Origin: Obscuribacter phosphatis_A | GTDB taxonomy: Bacteria; Cyanobacteriota; Vampirovibrionia; Obscuribacterales; Obscuribacteraceae | Direction: 5' to 3' | DNA: 64,000 nt | Assembly (NCBI GenBank): GCA_017303615.1 | Contig: JAFLCK010000020.1 | Location: forward strand, 1-64,000 | Shown: piece after piece, positions 1-7,972 of the stretch | How positions within the stretch are numbered: the first letter of the stretch is position 1 | Layout: every line of letters begins with the position of its first letter | Notes under the pieces: model-generated | Seen by the model: only the letters and a program-made list of their open reading frames with translations | Told to the model about the DNA's origin: nothing | Database searches by the model: none | Translations under genes and position numbers: made by a program

Positions 1-1636
1 CTACAGCAGCGCTATCCCCGGCGGATGCGCTGACTCTGCCTGAAGCGCCGCCCCCGGCTAAGGTGTCGTCCCTGGTCACAGCGCCCGCCCCAGAAGCCGC
101 TCCAGCGCCCTCGCTGGAAGCCTCTCCAGCTCTCGCTCCGGCACCCGCTCCAGAGCCCGCCCCAGAAGCCTCTCCAGCTCTCGCTCCAGCGCCCGCTTCA
201 GAATCTTGAGAGGGCTCGCCTTCGCGGCGCAAGCGCACAACAGCGCCGGTTTCATCGACAACGTCAACTGCCTTATCGGGCAAAAAGCGATCATTGATGT
301 GGCGAGCTGATAGTTCAGCTGCCGCTTGTAAGCTCTCGTCTGAATACTTGACGCCGTGAAATTCCTCGTAATAAGGCTTCAGCCCCTGCAGAATCTTGAC
401 CGTGTCTTGTATGGACGGTTCAGAAATATCGATCTTTTGAAAACGCCGAGCTAGCGCCTTATCTTTCTCGACTGAGTTCTTATATTCTGCATAGGTAGTA
501 GAACCAATACAACGCAACTCTCCAGACGACAGCGCCGGCTTGAGAATGTTGGAGGCGTCCATAGCGCCGCCTTCGACGGCGCCGGCTCTGACAATGGTAT
601 GAATCTCATCGATAAAGGCAATAGCCCCGGGCAAAGCCTTGAGTTCGCGCACTACAGCTTTCAGCCGTTCTTCGAAGTCACCACGGAAGCGGCTACCGGC
701 AACCAGGGCCCCCATATCGATAGCATAGACATGCGAAGCTTTGAGAGCACGAGGCACTTCACCCCGAGCAATCTTGAGGGCTAAGCCCTCAGCGATGGCA
801 GTCTTTCCGACTCCCGCTTCACCGACAAAAACGGGATTATTCTTGCGGCGTCGACAGAGCACCTGAATGGTTCTCGCCACCTCCGCCTCTCGCCCAATCA
901 GCGGGTCAATCTTGTTTGCTCGAGCTTGTTCAAGTAAGTCAACACAGTATTTATCAAGGGCAGTGCGACGACCTTTCTCCGGCTCCTTGCCGCCTCGCCT
1001 TTTGGCACCGCCAGGCCCTTCGCCATCCGCTCCTTCGCTTCTTTCGCCATCCTCACCGACTTCCGCACTAAAGTCGGGTCCTAAATCAAAATCTGACTCA
1101 GAATCTTTCGAACTTTCGTGCAAGGCTTCGTCTTTGGCGATGCCGTGCGATATGAAGTTGAGCACGTCCAGGCGCGAGACCCCATACTGCTCTAAAAGGT
1201 AAACTGCATGCGAGCGCCGTTCATAATACATAGCAGCCAAAACCGAGCCACAGTCGATAGTTTGACGTTGGGCAGAAAGAGCCTGCATGGCGGCGCGCTC
1301 CAAGACCCGCTCAAAGGCTGCCGTAGGCTGTGGAAAATCGCTGTCATCTTCAAATTCGGCATTTTTTCCAGAGCCAGCCAAAGTATCGCCGTAGTTGAAC
1401 TCGTCTGGCAATATTGGTTTATTCTGAGGAATCTTTTCCAGATTATCCTCTAGATAGCGGTCCAGGTCGCGAGCCATAACGGTCACGTCTGCGCCGCAAG
1501 CAGTCAAGACCTGGCGGGCTGAGGGTTCAATCGTCATAGCTAACAGCAAATGCTCTAGAGTAATGAACTCATGACGGCGCTTTTGGGCGTCTAGACCAGC
1601 TTGGCTGAGTGTGTTTTGCAGTTCCCGACTAAGCAT
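1..1636 (-). CDS. clpA: ClpA-type AAA+ unfoldase (partial, runs off left edge)
   Basis: Regulatory ATPase that unfolds substrates and feeds them to ClpP; about 545 N-terminal residues are visible. The start ATG (1634-1636) begins MLSRELQNTLSQAG, a Clp N-domain. A Gly/Glu/Asp-rich acidic linker of about 45 residues follows, then the D1 core with IDPLIGRE and a Walker A GEAGVGKT near residue 268 (about 214 in E. coli ClpA, so the linker is enlarged). The D1 end, LPDKAVDVVDETGA, lies near residue 450-465. After it, from about residue 474 to the window edge, is an Ala/Gly/Ser-rich segment with a repeated GAGARAGEAS, where the short D1-D2 linker should be. D2 lies outside the window. Immediately downstream of clpS in the same direction, which is the classical adaptor-unfoldase pairing. 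Family certain; the repetitive linker is unusual. Confidence 0.93.
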   Translation of the reverse strand, partial: MLSRELQNTLSQAGLDAQKRRHEFITLEHLLLAMTIEPSARQVLTACGADVTVMARDLDRYLEDNLEKIPQNKPILPDEFNYGDTLAGSGKNAEFEDDSDFPQPTAAFERVLERAAMQALSAQRQTIDCGSVLAAMYYERRSHAVYLLEQYGVSRLDVLNFISHGIAKDEALHESSKDSESDFDLGPDFSAEVGEDGERSEGADGEGPGGAKRRGGKEPEKGRRTALDKYCVDLLEQARANKIDPLIGREAEVARTIQVLCRRRKNNPVFVGEAGVGKTAIAEGLALKIARGEVPRALKASHVYAIDMGALVAGSRFRGDFEERLKAVVRELKALPGAIAFIDEIHTIVRAGAVEGGAMDASNILKPALSSGELRCIGSTTYAEYKNSVEKDKALARRFQKIDISEPSIQDTVKILQGLKPYYEEFHGVKYSDESLQAAAELSARHINDRFLPDKAVDVVDETGAVVRLRREGEPSQDSEAGAGARAGEASGAGSGAGAGARAGEASSEGAGAASGAGAVTRDDTLAGGGASGRVSASAGDSAAV

Positions 1637-1762
1637 CGCGCCTATCCCTTTTTGATGTTTCCGGTTTGTTGTTTCTGATCTGACGTTTCCGGTTTGACGT
1701 TTATTCTCTTATGTTTGTAGTTTGATATTTTCGACAAACTCTTGTAGCTCGTTCCCGCCTAG

Positions 1763-2365
1763 TTATTCCGGTTCTAAGGTGAGGCGCAGAGGAAACTGTC
1801 TAGCTCTTGCCAATCGAGTAACTTTCTCGACCTTGGCCTCAGCCACCTCAAACGGATAAATTCCGGCAATACCGACCCCCTGCCTGTGCACATTCATCAT
1901 AATCTGGTCGGCTTCAGCCGGCGGCTTGAAGAAAACAGCCCTGAGGACATAAACCACGAATTCCATGGTCGTGTAATCGTCGTTATGCAAAAGCACCTTG
2001 TACATAGGCGGCTTTTTCATTTTTTCACGAGGGCGCTCCAAGACCTTGGTGGAGCCGCCAGAATCACGGTCTCCTGAATCACCGTCGACGGAGGCTCTGA
2101 AAGCCCCCGAGGCTCTAAATTCAGCGGAATCGCCAAAAGCCCCTGCGGCTCTGAAAGCCCCTGCGGCTTCAAAATCCCGACAGGCTCTAAATGCCCCAGC
2201 AGCCTCCGACGAGGCGAGCCGCGCCGGGCTTGAGCCGGCAAGCCAGTCAGGGTCTAAGCCAGGATCTAAGCTAGGATCTAAGCTAGGATCTAAGCCAGGG
2301 TCTACGCCAGAGACTAAGCCAGGGACTAAAAGGGTTCGATAACTAAAATTTGCCGGCACAGTCAT
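1763..2365 (-). CDS. clpS: ClpS N-degron adaptor with long repetitive N-terminal extension
   Basis: ClpS binds proteins with destabilising N-terminal residues and delivers them to ClpA. Residues about 115-200 form the core: YKVLLHNDDYTTMEFV carries the NDDYT(P/T)MEFV pocket signature, followed by MMNVHRQGVGIAG with the pocket histidine. Typical ClpS is about 100 residues. Here about 110 extra residues precede the core, made of DP-rich repeats (GLDPSLDP, period 12 bases) and Ala/Phe/Arg repeats (AAGAFRA-like, period about 18 bases). If translation instead starts at the internal Met (MKKPPMYK) the protein would be of normal size, but neither start has a strong Shine-Dalgarno sequence. The frame is open throughout with multiple-of-three repeat periods, which supports translation of the extension. 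clpA starts about 125 bases downstream. Confidence 0.9.
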   Translation of the reverse strand: MTVPANFSYRTLLVPGLVSGVDPGLDPSLDPSLDPGLDPDWLAGSSPARLASSEAAGAFRACRDFEAAGAFRAAGAFGDSAEFRASGAFRASVDGDSGDRDSGGSTKVLERPREKMKKPPMYKVLLHNDDYTTMEFVVYVLRAVFFKPPAEADQIMMNVHRQGVGIAGIYPFEVAEAKVEKVTRLARARQFPLRLTLEPE

Positions 2366-2534
2366 AAATCTCAGATGAGTACGGAGCTCTGCTTTATTTT
2401 ATCCAAAATTATTTTGGTGTCACATAACCGACACAACTATGTCATGAACTCGACACAGAAGGCATTGTAAATTAATCCCGTCGAAAGGCAATTACGGCAA
2501 AAGCAAAGCTCGGTGCTAGTCCGTGATCAATAAA

Positions 2535-2572
2535 ATTAAGGAGAGATGATGGTGGGATCGTCTCTCCTTAAT
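2535..2572 (+). terminator. Terminator-like hairpin in leader upstream of EamA gene
   Basis: Perfect 12-bp inverted repeat ATTAAGGAGAGA (2535-2546) / TCTCTCCTTAAT (2561-2572). The stem extends inward through a G-U pair and three more pairs to a 6-base loop, and is followed by GTTTTCCT. It lies 65 bases before the transporter start, between divergent genes, so it terminates neither neighbour's coding region. It may be an attenuator, or the end of a small RNA beginning around 2400-2470. The upstream bases (about 2476-2522) contain AAAGGCAA and GCAAAGC blocks that loosely recall c-di-GMP-I (GEMM) riboswitch cores; this resemblance is weak. Confidence 0.55.
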
Positions 2573-2637
2573 GTTTTCCTAGGTTGTAAACGGCAACAGA
2601 TGTCCAAGCCAGTCTGCTTTTTTGCCATAATGACAAT

Positions 2638-3552
2638 ATGGAAAGCCGCCTGGAAGCCACAACTGCAAATTTGACCCAAGACTCGGTGAGCACCGCCGTA
2701 AAACTGGCAATATTGAGCACTGGCATTTTCTCGGTGATGTTTGCCCTAATCAAAATGCTCGGACCAGAATATCCGTCTGGACAGGTGCTATTTTGCCGCA
2801 GCTTCTTCGCGGTTATTCCACTCTTTCCAGCCATAATGAAAAACGGCGGTTGGCAAGTCTTTAAAACTAGTCGACCGGGTATGCATCTCACCCGTTCGGC
2901 GATGGGACTGATCTCGGCATTTCTCTGTATTGAAGCACTACGTTGGCTCCCCTTGTCTGAAGCAACCAGCCTTTTCTATACAGCACCGCTAATTACCACT
3001 GTACTTTCTTTCTTCCTGCTCAAAGAAAAGCTATCGCCGCTTAAGCTGATCGCCGTTATGGCTGGTTTTGCAGGCGTTCTTTACATGCTGCAACCGCAAA
3101 GCAACGGCAATCTAACCGGCGCACTGATAGCGCTAGGCTCGGCTCTCTGCGCCGGTTTTGTCGCCATCGAGCTGCGCCGCCTCAGCGAAACCGAAAAAAG
3201 CATCACCATAGTAGCCTTTTTTATGTCAGCCTGCTCTCTGGCTGGGCTCTTAACCATGCCCTTCGCCTTTACAATGCCCGATCTAAAGGATGCCCTCATC
3301 CTGCTCGCTATCGGTATCACCGGTGGTATCGCGCAGATATTCATGACCGAAGCTTACAAGTTTGCACCGGCATCTACAGTGGCGCCGCTAAACTACACAT
3401 CGCTAATTTGGGCAACCCTCTTCGATGCCCTGCTCTTTGCCAAGATACCAGCCTGGCACACCTTGCTCGGCGCCCTTGCCGTTGCCTGCTGCGGCATCTT
3501 GGTGGTCAAGGCCGGTAAGCACGAAGAAACCAGAGTATCGGCTAAAACCTGA
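2638..3552 (+). CDS. EamA/DMT-family transporter
   Basis: Inner-membrane permease of the drug/metabolite transporter superfamily, 304 residues with about ten hydrophobic segments. It has two EamA halves (about residues 18-145 and 158-290). Family-typical stretches include LRWLPLSEATSLFYTAPLIT and the second-half counterpart APASTVAPLNYTSLIWA. The first segment begins after a 20-residue polar N-terminus. Length is normal. The substrate cannot be read from sequence. Preceded by a leader with a strong terminator-like hairpin, which suggests conditional expression. Confidence 0.88.
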   Translation: MESRLEATTANLTQDSVSTAVKLAILSTGIFSVMFALIKMLGPEYPSGQVLFCRSFFAVIPLFPAIMKNGGWQVFKTSRPGMHLTRSAMGLISAFLCIEALRWLPLSEATSLFYTAPLITTVLSFFLLKEKLSPLKLIAVMAGFAGVLYMLQPQSNGNLTGALIALGSALCAGFVAIELRRLSETEKSITIVAFFMSACSLAGLLTMPFAFTMPDLKDALILLAIGITGGIAQIFMTEAYKFAPASTVAPLNYTSLIWATLFDALLFAKIPAWHTLLGALAVACCGILVVKAGKHEETRVSAKT

Positions 3553-3727
3553 GCCTCAACATCAACGGCAGCCTCAACTTCAGCCTCTACTGCTAGCTCT
3601 TTTCGACAAGCAAAGGCTCTTTCAACTTTATGGGCTTGCGGAGAACACGAAGCCGGCTAATTTCATTCACGCACTTTTCACCCTGCAAACATGACGATGA
3701 GCCTTGCCGACACCGGGAGAAAAGACA

Positions 3728-3931
3728 ATGCTAGACCAAAAGAGCCAAAATCAAACTGAGCAATGCCGAGATCTGCAAAGACAATTAGAAAACTTCGCCG
3801 ATCCTTCAAGAAACCAGGGCGTAAACGCTCTTTTTGAGGCAGAAAGAGTGCGCACACAGTACGACAACAAGTGCACAGACTTAGGCTTTCCGTCTTCAAA
3901 AGAGCTGCTCGACTCGCTCAAGAAAAAATGA
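3728..3931 (+). CDS. Small hypothetical protein
   Basis: A 67-residue hydrophilic protein beginning MLDQKSQNQTEQ. I chose the ATG at 3728 because GGAGA lies 8 bases upstream; the frame is open back to a TTG at 3704. It is predicted to be mostly helical (RDLQRQLENFADPSR, EAERVRTQYDNKC, KELLDSLKKK) with no membrane segment. I do not recognise the family. It sits between the EamA gene and the secreted TPR gene in the same direction. Confidence 0.55.
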   Translation: MLDQKSQNQTEQCRDLQRQLENFADPSRNQGVNALFEAERVRTQYDNKCTDLGFPSSKELLDSLKKK

Positions 3932-3982
3932 CAAACGGCAAGCGTAGTATTATGAATTCATGTACCGCGCTTCCGAGGCCAA

Positions 3983-4924
3983 ATGTTTTCAAAGGAATGC
4001 AAACCATGCCTAAGTAGTGCTCTTGTATTTTGCGCTCTGCTATTGTGCGCCCTAGGCCTTGCCGGCGAAAGTTCATGTTTGGCCGCGCCAAACTATAATA
4101 AGCTCTACGACGAAGCTCAAGCTTTGATGAACAGAGGCAGCTACCGAGATGCCCGCGTTATCTTGAAACGAATAATTGAAGCCAATCCGCGCGATTCGAG
4201 GGCTCTCACGGCGCTCGGCGTCACTCATATAAACTCCGATGAAAACAATCAATCATTGAGCCGCGGCTTTCCCCTGGCTATGGATTGCTTTCAAAAGGCG
4301 ACCACTTATGACCCCAAGAATGAAGAAGCCTGGGGAAGACTAGCCGACTGCGCCAACATCAACGGCGACTACGCCAAAAGTTTGCAGTACGCAGAAAAAG
4401 GCATAGCCCTCAATCGCAGCAACCCGCACATTCTCTCATTAAGAGCCAAAGCTGTGGCGCTCAGCAGCCTGCATCGAGATAAAGAAGCTCTGCCGGTAGT
4501 AGATCAACTCATTAAGACCAACTACAAACCCATAGACACGTTGTTTATGAAAGCGGCATGTCTAGAAAATATCGGCGACTACAAAGGCGCGCTCGCCGTC
4601 TACCAGCAGGCTGAAAAGGCAAGCAAGACTGACACTGTCATCTATCATCAGATAAGCTGCCTGGAACACCTCAAGCAAAGAAATGAAGCCATCAAGCTTC
4701 TCGACAAAATAATTGCCTCCAACCCTGACGACGATGCCGCCTTGCACAAGAGAGCGAAGCTCAAGGTTGCAGCCGGTGACCTCCAAGGCGCTTTGAGCGA
4801 CTACAGCCTGGCAATCAAAAGCTTACCAACCACATCACTTCTCAACGAAAGAGCCGCCCTCTACGACAAGCTGGGTAGAGCCGACCTGGCTAAGAAAGAC
4901 CGCGAGAAAGCACTTCAAGATTAA
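3983..4924 (+). CDS. Secreted TPR-repeat protein
   Basis: A 313-residue protein with an N-terminal signal peptide: KECK, then the hydrophobic run SSALVFCALLLCALGLAG, with likely cleavage after SSCLAA around residue 35. The rest is a row of tetratricopeptide repeats from about residue 38 to the end; typical pieces are DEAQALMNRGSYRDARVILK, GDYKGALAVYQQAEK and GDLQGALSDYSLAIK. TPR arrays are protein-binding scaffolds, so a periplasmic or surface role is likely. GAGG lies just upstream of the ATG. Partner unknown. Confidence 0.82.
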   Translation: MFSKECKPCLSSALVFCALLLCALGLAGESSCLAAPNYNKLYDEAQALMNRGSYRDARVILKRIIEANPRDSRALTALGVTHINSDENNQSLSRGFPLAMDCFQKATTYDPKNEEAWGRLADCANINGDYAKSLQYAEKGIALNRSNPHILSLRAKAVALSSLHRDKEALPVVDQLIKTNYKPIDTLFMKAACLENIGDYKGALAVYQQAEKASKTDTVIYHQISCLEHLKQRNEAIKLLDKIIASNPDDDAALHKRAKLKVAAGDLQGALSDYSLAIKSLPTTSLLNERAALYDKLGRADLAKKDREKALQD

Positions 4925-5248
4925 TAGCCTGGGGTCATCGGCTAAGAGTTTAAGTTCGCGAGCAGCACAGTCAATCTCGAAAAGTTGGCAATCAGGATGT
5001 AGATGTCTTCGCAGGCAGCTCAATTGCCTGACAGAGTCCTAATGAAGCAGCGGCGAGCACGGTTAAAGCAAGCTACAAAGGTGACACCGCCAGTAGAGCC
5101 TTCTCTAGGAACGGAGTTGTCGCTGTCGCGCCGGGGAAAGTATGTGATTAGCTATTAATTCGCTTTCTGCATTCCGGCACATCTATCACTACAGGGACTA
5201 CGCTCCGCTGAAAATTGCTTATCCCAACGGGGAACATATGAAGGCTGA
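4925..5248. other. Gene-free stretch before the IS6 remnant
   Basis: I see no open frame with coding character on either strand here, no tRNA and no clear terminator. It ends where the recognisable transposase remnant begins and may contain further decayed insertion-sequence DNA, but I could not identify inverted-repeat ends. Confidence 0.4.
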
Positions 5249-5632
5249 CCTGTCCCAAGAAAAGTCGACAACTAGATGAAGGAGCACGGAATCGACGTCG
5301 ATTACACCACCATTTATCGCTGGGTCCAGCACCATTCGCCCGCGATAGAAAAGCGGCTGCGATGGCACTACCGTCCCGCTTTGTTTTGCAGTACCTGGCA
5401 CATTGATGAAACTTACTTCAAGGTAAAATGGCAGTTAAAGTAACTCTATCGCGCGATCACCAAAGACGGTAAGACAATTGATTTCTACCTTTCTCCTGCG
5501 CGAAGCGCGGCTATGGCAAAGCGCTTTCTCTGCAGAGTATTGAAGAAAATGAAACTTGAAGATCGAAGGCTTCGCTATAGGCTTTTTCCTGGTCCGGTGG
5601 CTAGACAAAAGACGCGTCAAAGCCCCTTCTCA
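5249..5632 (+). pseudogene. IS6-family transposase remnant
   Basis: Reading one frame through two stops gives a middle fragment of an IS6/IS26/IS240-type DDE transposase: MKEHGIDVDYTTIYRWVQHH, then RLRWHYRPALFCSTWHIDET with the first catalytic Asp, then a TAA at 5441-5443, then LYRAITKDGKTIDFYLS and MAKRFLCRVLK. There is also an in-frame TAG at 5273-5275, just before the MKEHG stretch. The N-terminal DNA-binding part and the second Asp and Glu of the DDE triad are missing, so it cannot be active. No terminal inverted repeats were found. It marks an old insertion followed by decay. Confidence 0.85.
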
Positions 5633-5935
5633 TGAATAGTTTTCATCTGCTTCTTAACGCTGTCGACGTGGTCCTTTCGAGGATTGTAGGGGTAGATTAA
5701 CGCTGCATTTGAATCGCCCTCACTCCAATATTTTTTAACTCCAGCCCAATCCAACCCGCCGATGTAATCAGGCTTGGTGCCTTAACATCGGCCGGTGTCG
5801 CGCGAACGAAAGTAAACTCTTTGGTAACAGGTTCTAAGTCTGGAAGAAAATCTGTCAAGGACTTTGCCTTTGCTTCGCCAAGTCACAAAACAGATACAAC
5901 AATATCTTTAGCAAGTGTTGCAATTGTAAAGAGGG
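5617..5935 (-). pseudogene. Decayed gene fragment of unknown family
   Basis: The minus strand shows protein-like sequence broken by a stop and a frameshift. One frame gives TLAKDIVVSVL, stop, LGEAKAKSLTDFLPDLEPVT and KEFTFVRATPADVK. After a shift near 5775 another frame gives KPDYIGGLDWAGVKKYWSEG, AALIYPYNPRKDHVDSVKKQ and MKTIHEKGL, ending at a TGA at 5617-5619. The composition is that of a real protein rather than chance. I do not recognise the family. Its end overlaps the IS6 remnant, so the insertion and the loss of this gene may be linked. Confidence 0.5.
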
Positions 5936-6122
5936 CGCAATTCTCAGCGGACTTCAGTCTAGCCTACTTCTTCCCGCAAAAAAGATAGCCCCGAGGTTCA
6001 AGGTCCCCCTAATGCCAGGGCGTCTGCTAGGATGAAATTATGTAGATATAGGAATTTAGGTACTTCGGTACTTCGGTATTTGGATACTTAGGTCCAGTGC
6101 TAGATTTAGCAACCCTTTTCTG

Positions 6123-6545
6123 GTGCGTCTAATGAATCATGAAGCCCTCGACGGAGAAGGCGAAAGCCTGATTAACTGGCAATCGCTGGATGGAATCAGC
6201 CCAACCAGGCTGGTTTTGATGGGCTATGAGGCTCTTAGCCGCAACGACTTTGGCAGAGCGCGTCTTTATTTTGAAAGTGCTGTGGACAAATCAATTCAAA
6301 AGAGTGAAGCCCTTCGCCAGGCCGCCTTAGAACTGGGCAGGCTGCATGAAGATGGCTTAGGCACCGAAGAGAATTCGTCCATCGCCTTCGCATATTACCG
6401 ACTGGCAGCAGAAGCTGGGCAGCTAGATGCGGTCCAAAAAGTTTCAGATATGTATCTGAAGGGTCAAGGCACTCTGAAAAACAAGAAACATGCCAATTAT
6501 TGGTCCAATATAGCTAGAGAAAAGGCGAGAGCAAGAGGACACTAG
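6123..6545 (+). CDS. Sel1-repeat protein
   Basis: A 140-residue soluble protein with Sel1-like (TPR-related) helical repeats: LGRLHEDGLGTEENSSIAFA and VQKVSDMYLKGQGTLKNKKH fit the repeat with its YxxGxG turn. Such repeats mediate protein-protein contacts. The frame starts with GTG at 6123; the ATG at 6132 is equally possible, and neither has a clear ribosome site. Just upstream (about 6045-6095) is a short run of imperfect GGTACTTC-like repeats. No signal peptide. Function unknown. Confidence 0.72.
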   Translation: MRLMNHEALDGEGESLINWQSLDGISPTRLVLMGYEALSRNDFGRARLYFESAVDKSIQKSEALRQAALELGRLHEDGLGTEENSSIAFAYYRLAAEAGQLDAVQKVSDMYLKGQGTLKNKKHANYWSNIAREKARARGH

Positions 6546-6667
6546 AGTCAGTAATTCCAGTTGCATGCTGTGACAGAAACTACGGGCTAGATTTTCACGA
6601 CTTTTTTATGCAGGCAAAACTAAGCTTTGCTTTGTAATTTTCCTGCGCCCCAAATTTTCTAAAAGCC

Positions 6668-7942
6668 GTGACTACAGAATTACATTCACAACCACGAAAT
6701 GATCGTGTCTTGGACTCTGGAAATAAGAGTGCCAATAATGACACCTTCAATACTAGGGAGCTATATCGCGACCTACCAACTCTCAACCAGACAAATCGGG
6801 CAAACGAGGATCTGACCAGAGAAGGAAACTTACCAAATATCAAAATCGCCGAAGCCGGTCGCCACACCTTATCTCCAGCCTGGCGCGATTCTGTTACCGA
6901 CAACGGTCGCGGCTCTATTACCGACACCGGTCGTGGGTCTATTACCGACAACGGTCGCGGCTCTATTACCGACACCGGTCGTGGGTCTATTACCGACAAC
7001 GGTCGCGGCTCTATTACCGACACCGGTCGTGGGTCTATTACCGACAACGGTCGCGGGTCAATTAGTGAGCGCAGCAACCCAGTTAGCGACCGGGGGATCG
7101 AAAGACCAAAACCAGCAGAAAAACCCGATGTACCGGCCAGAGCTTTTACTATGGATCTGAAGAATCACGCCGCCAACCACGGTAAACCTGATGCTCTGGT
7201 CTACTTGCCGCGCAACTTCGACCCTGAAAAACCAATCAATTTAGTCATCTACAACCACGGTTGGCGCTCCACAGCCACCAGCTCATACAAAAACGAACGG
7301 CTTGGCGAGCAAATGTCCGGTGCGCCACCAAATACAGTACTGGTCATTCCTGAATGGCAGCGCAGCCCGGGTGCTGAAAACGGCGACCAAGGAGCCTTGG
7401 CCGGTCAGGGCAAGTACGCCGCAATGTTGCAGGAAATCATGAATAAGACTCCTGGTCTGAAAGGCAAAAACATCAGCGATCTTGAGTCTATCAATATTGT
7501 TTCCCATTCAGCCGGCTATAATCCGACCACAAAGATGATCTACGACCCAACCATTGGTCCCAAGGTGAAAAGCCTGACAATGCTTGATTCAGCCTATAAC
7601 GGACCCGCCCTCAATGGATGGTTGGCTAAAAATGCCAGAGAGCTTGCCAGTGGAGAAAAGCAATTTATCAATATTTTCAATGACACAACAAAAGAAAGCC
7701 TGGCACAAGCCAAGTTTGTCAAAGAAACCTTGGGCAAAGCCGGCTTGTCACCAGCACTTGTGCAAGAAGATTATAAAAACGGCAAGCGACCAATCTCGAA
7801 AGAAACTGTCGGCGCTAATGGAATTATCTTCAAGCGCAGCGACTTAACCACCGGCGGCAGCGGTGCCCATGGTGCCATGCCTAAGCTCTTCTTCTCGACA
7901 GTACTGGAAGGGGCTAATTTGAGAAGGCAGAGGGGCCGCTGA
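6668..7942 (+). CDS. Alpha/beta-hydrolase-like protein with tandem 8-residue repeats
   Basis: A 424-residue protein without signal peptide. Residues 1-75 are polar and disordered. About residues 76-135 consist of alternating 8-residue units GSITDNGR/GSITDTGR (about seven), encoded by a nearly exact 48-base repeat at about 6893-7065. The C-terminal part (about 150-424) looks like an alpha/beta hydrolase: strand-like NLVIYNHGW, a nucleophile elbow VSHSAGY with Ser281, a following LTMLDSAY with Asp307, and a late GAHGAMP with His401 as candidate triad members. It could be an esterase, lipase or peptidase; the substrate cannot be inferred. The frame starts with GTG. Confidence 0.72.
   Translation: MTTELHSQPRNDRVLDSGNKSANNDTFNTRELYRDLPTLNQTNRANEDLTREGNLPNIKIAEAGRHTLSPAWRDSVTDNGRGSITDTGRGSITDNGRGSITDTGRGSITDNGRGSITDTGRGSITDNGRGSISERSNPVSDRGIERPKPAEKPDVPARAFTMDLKNHAANHGKPDALVYLPRNFDPEKPINLVIYNHGWRSTATSSYKNERLGEQMSGAPPNTVLVIPEWQRSPGAENGDQGALAGQGKYAAMLQEIMNKTPGLKGKNISDLESINIVSHSAGYNPTTKMIYDPTIGPKVKSLTMLDSAYNGPALNGWLAKNARELASGEKQFINIFNDTTKESLAQAKFVKETLGKAGLSPALVQEDYKNGKRPISKETVGANGIIFKRSDLTTGGSGAHGAMPKLFFSTVLEGANLRRQRGR
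6893..7065 (+). repeat. 48-base in-frame tandem repeat (two 24-base half units)
   Basis: The half units alternate exactly, differing at GACAAC/GACACC and at CGCGGC/CGTGGG, so the higher-order period is 48 bases. Seven 24-base half units are readable, plus degenerate flanks. The period keeps the frame, and copy number could change without disrupting the hydrolase domain. Confidence 0.9.
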
Positions 7943-7972
7943 GGGACCGATAATTGAGATAAGCAAGCCGCA

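Noticed and set aside
1998..2342. Plus-strand frame opposite clpS with Ala/Pro/Lys repeats
   Set aside because: Shadow of the repetitive ClpS N-terminal extension; the ClpS core on the other strand is unmistakable.
6893..7065. CRISPR array
   Set aside because: Units are contiguous with no unique spacers, and translate in frame; no cas genes in the window.
6595..7077. Minus-strand frame reading SVIDPRP/SVIEPRP repeats
   Set aside because: Antisense of the 48-base repeat in the hydrolase gene; no ribosome site and no protein-like flanks.
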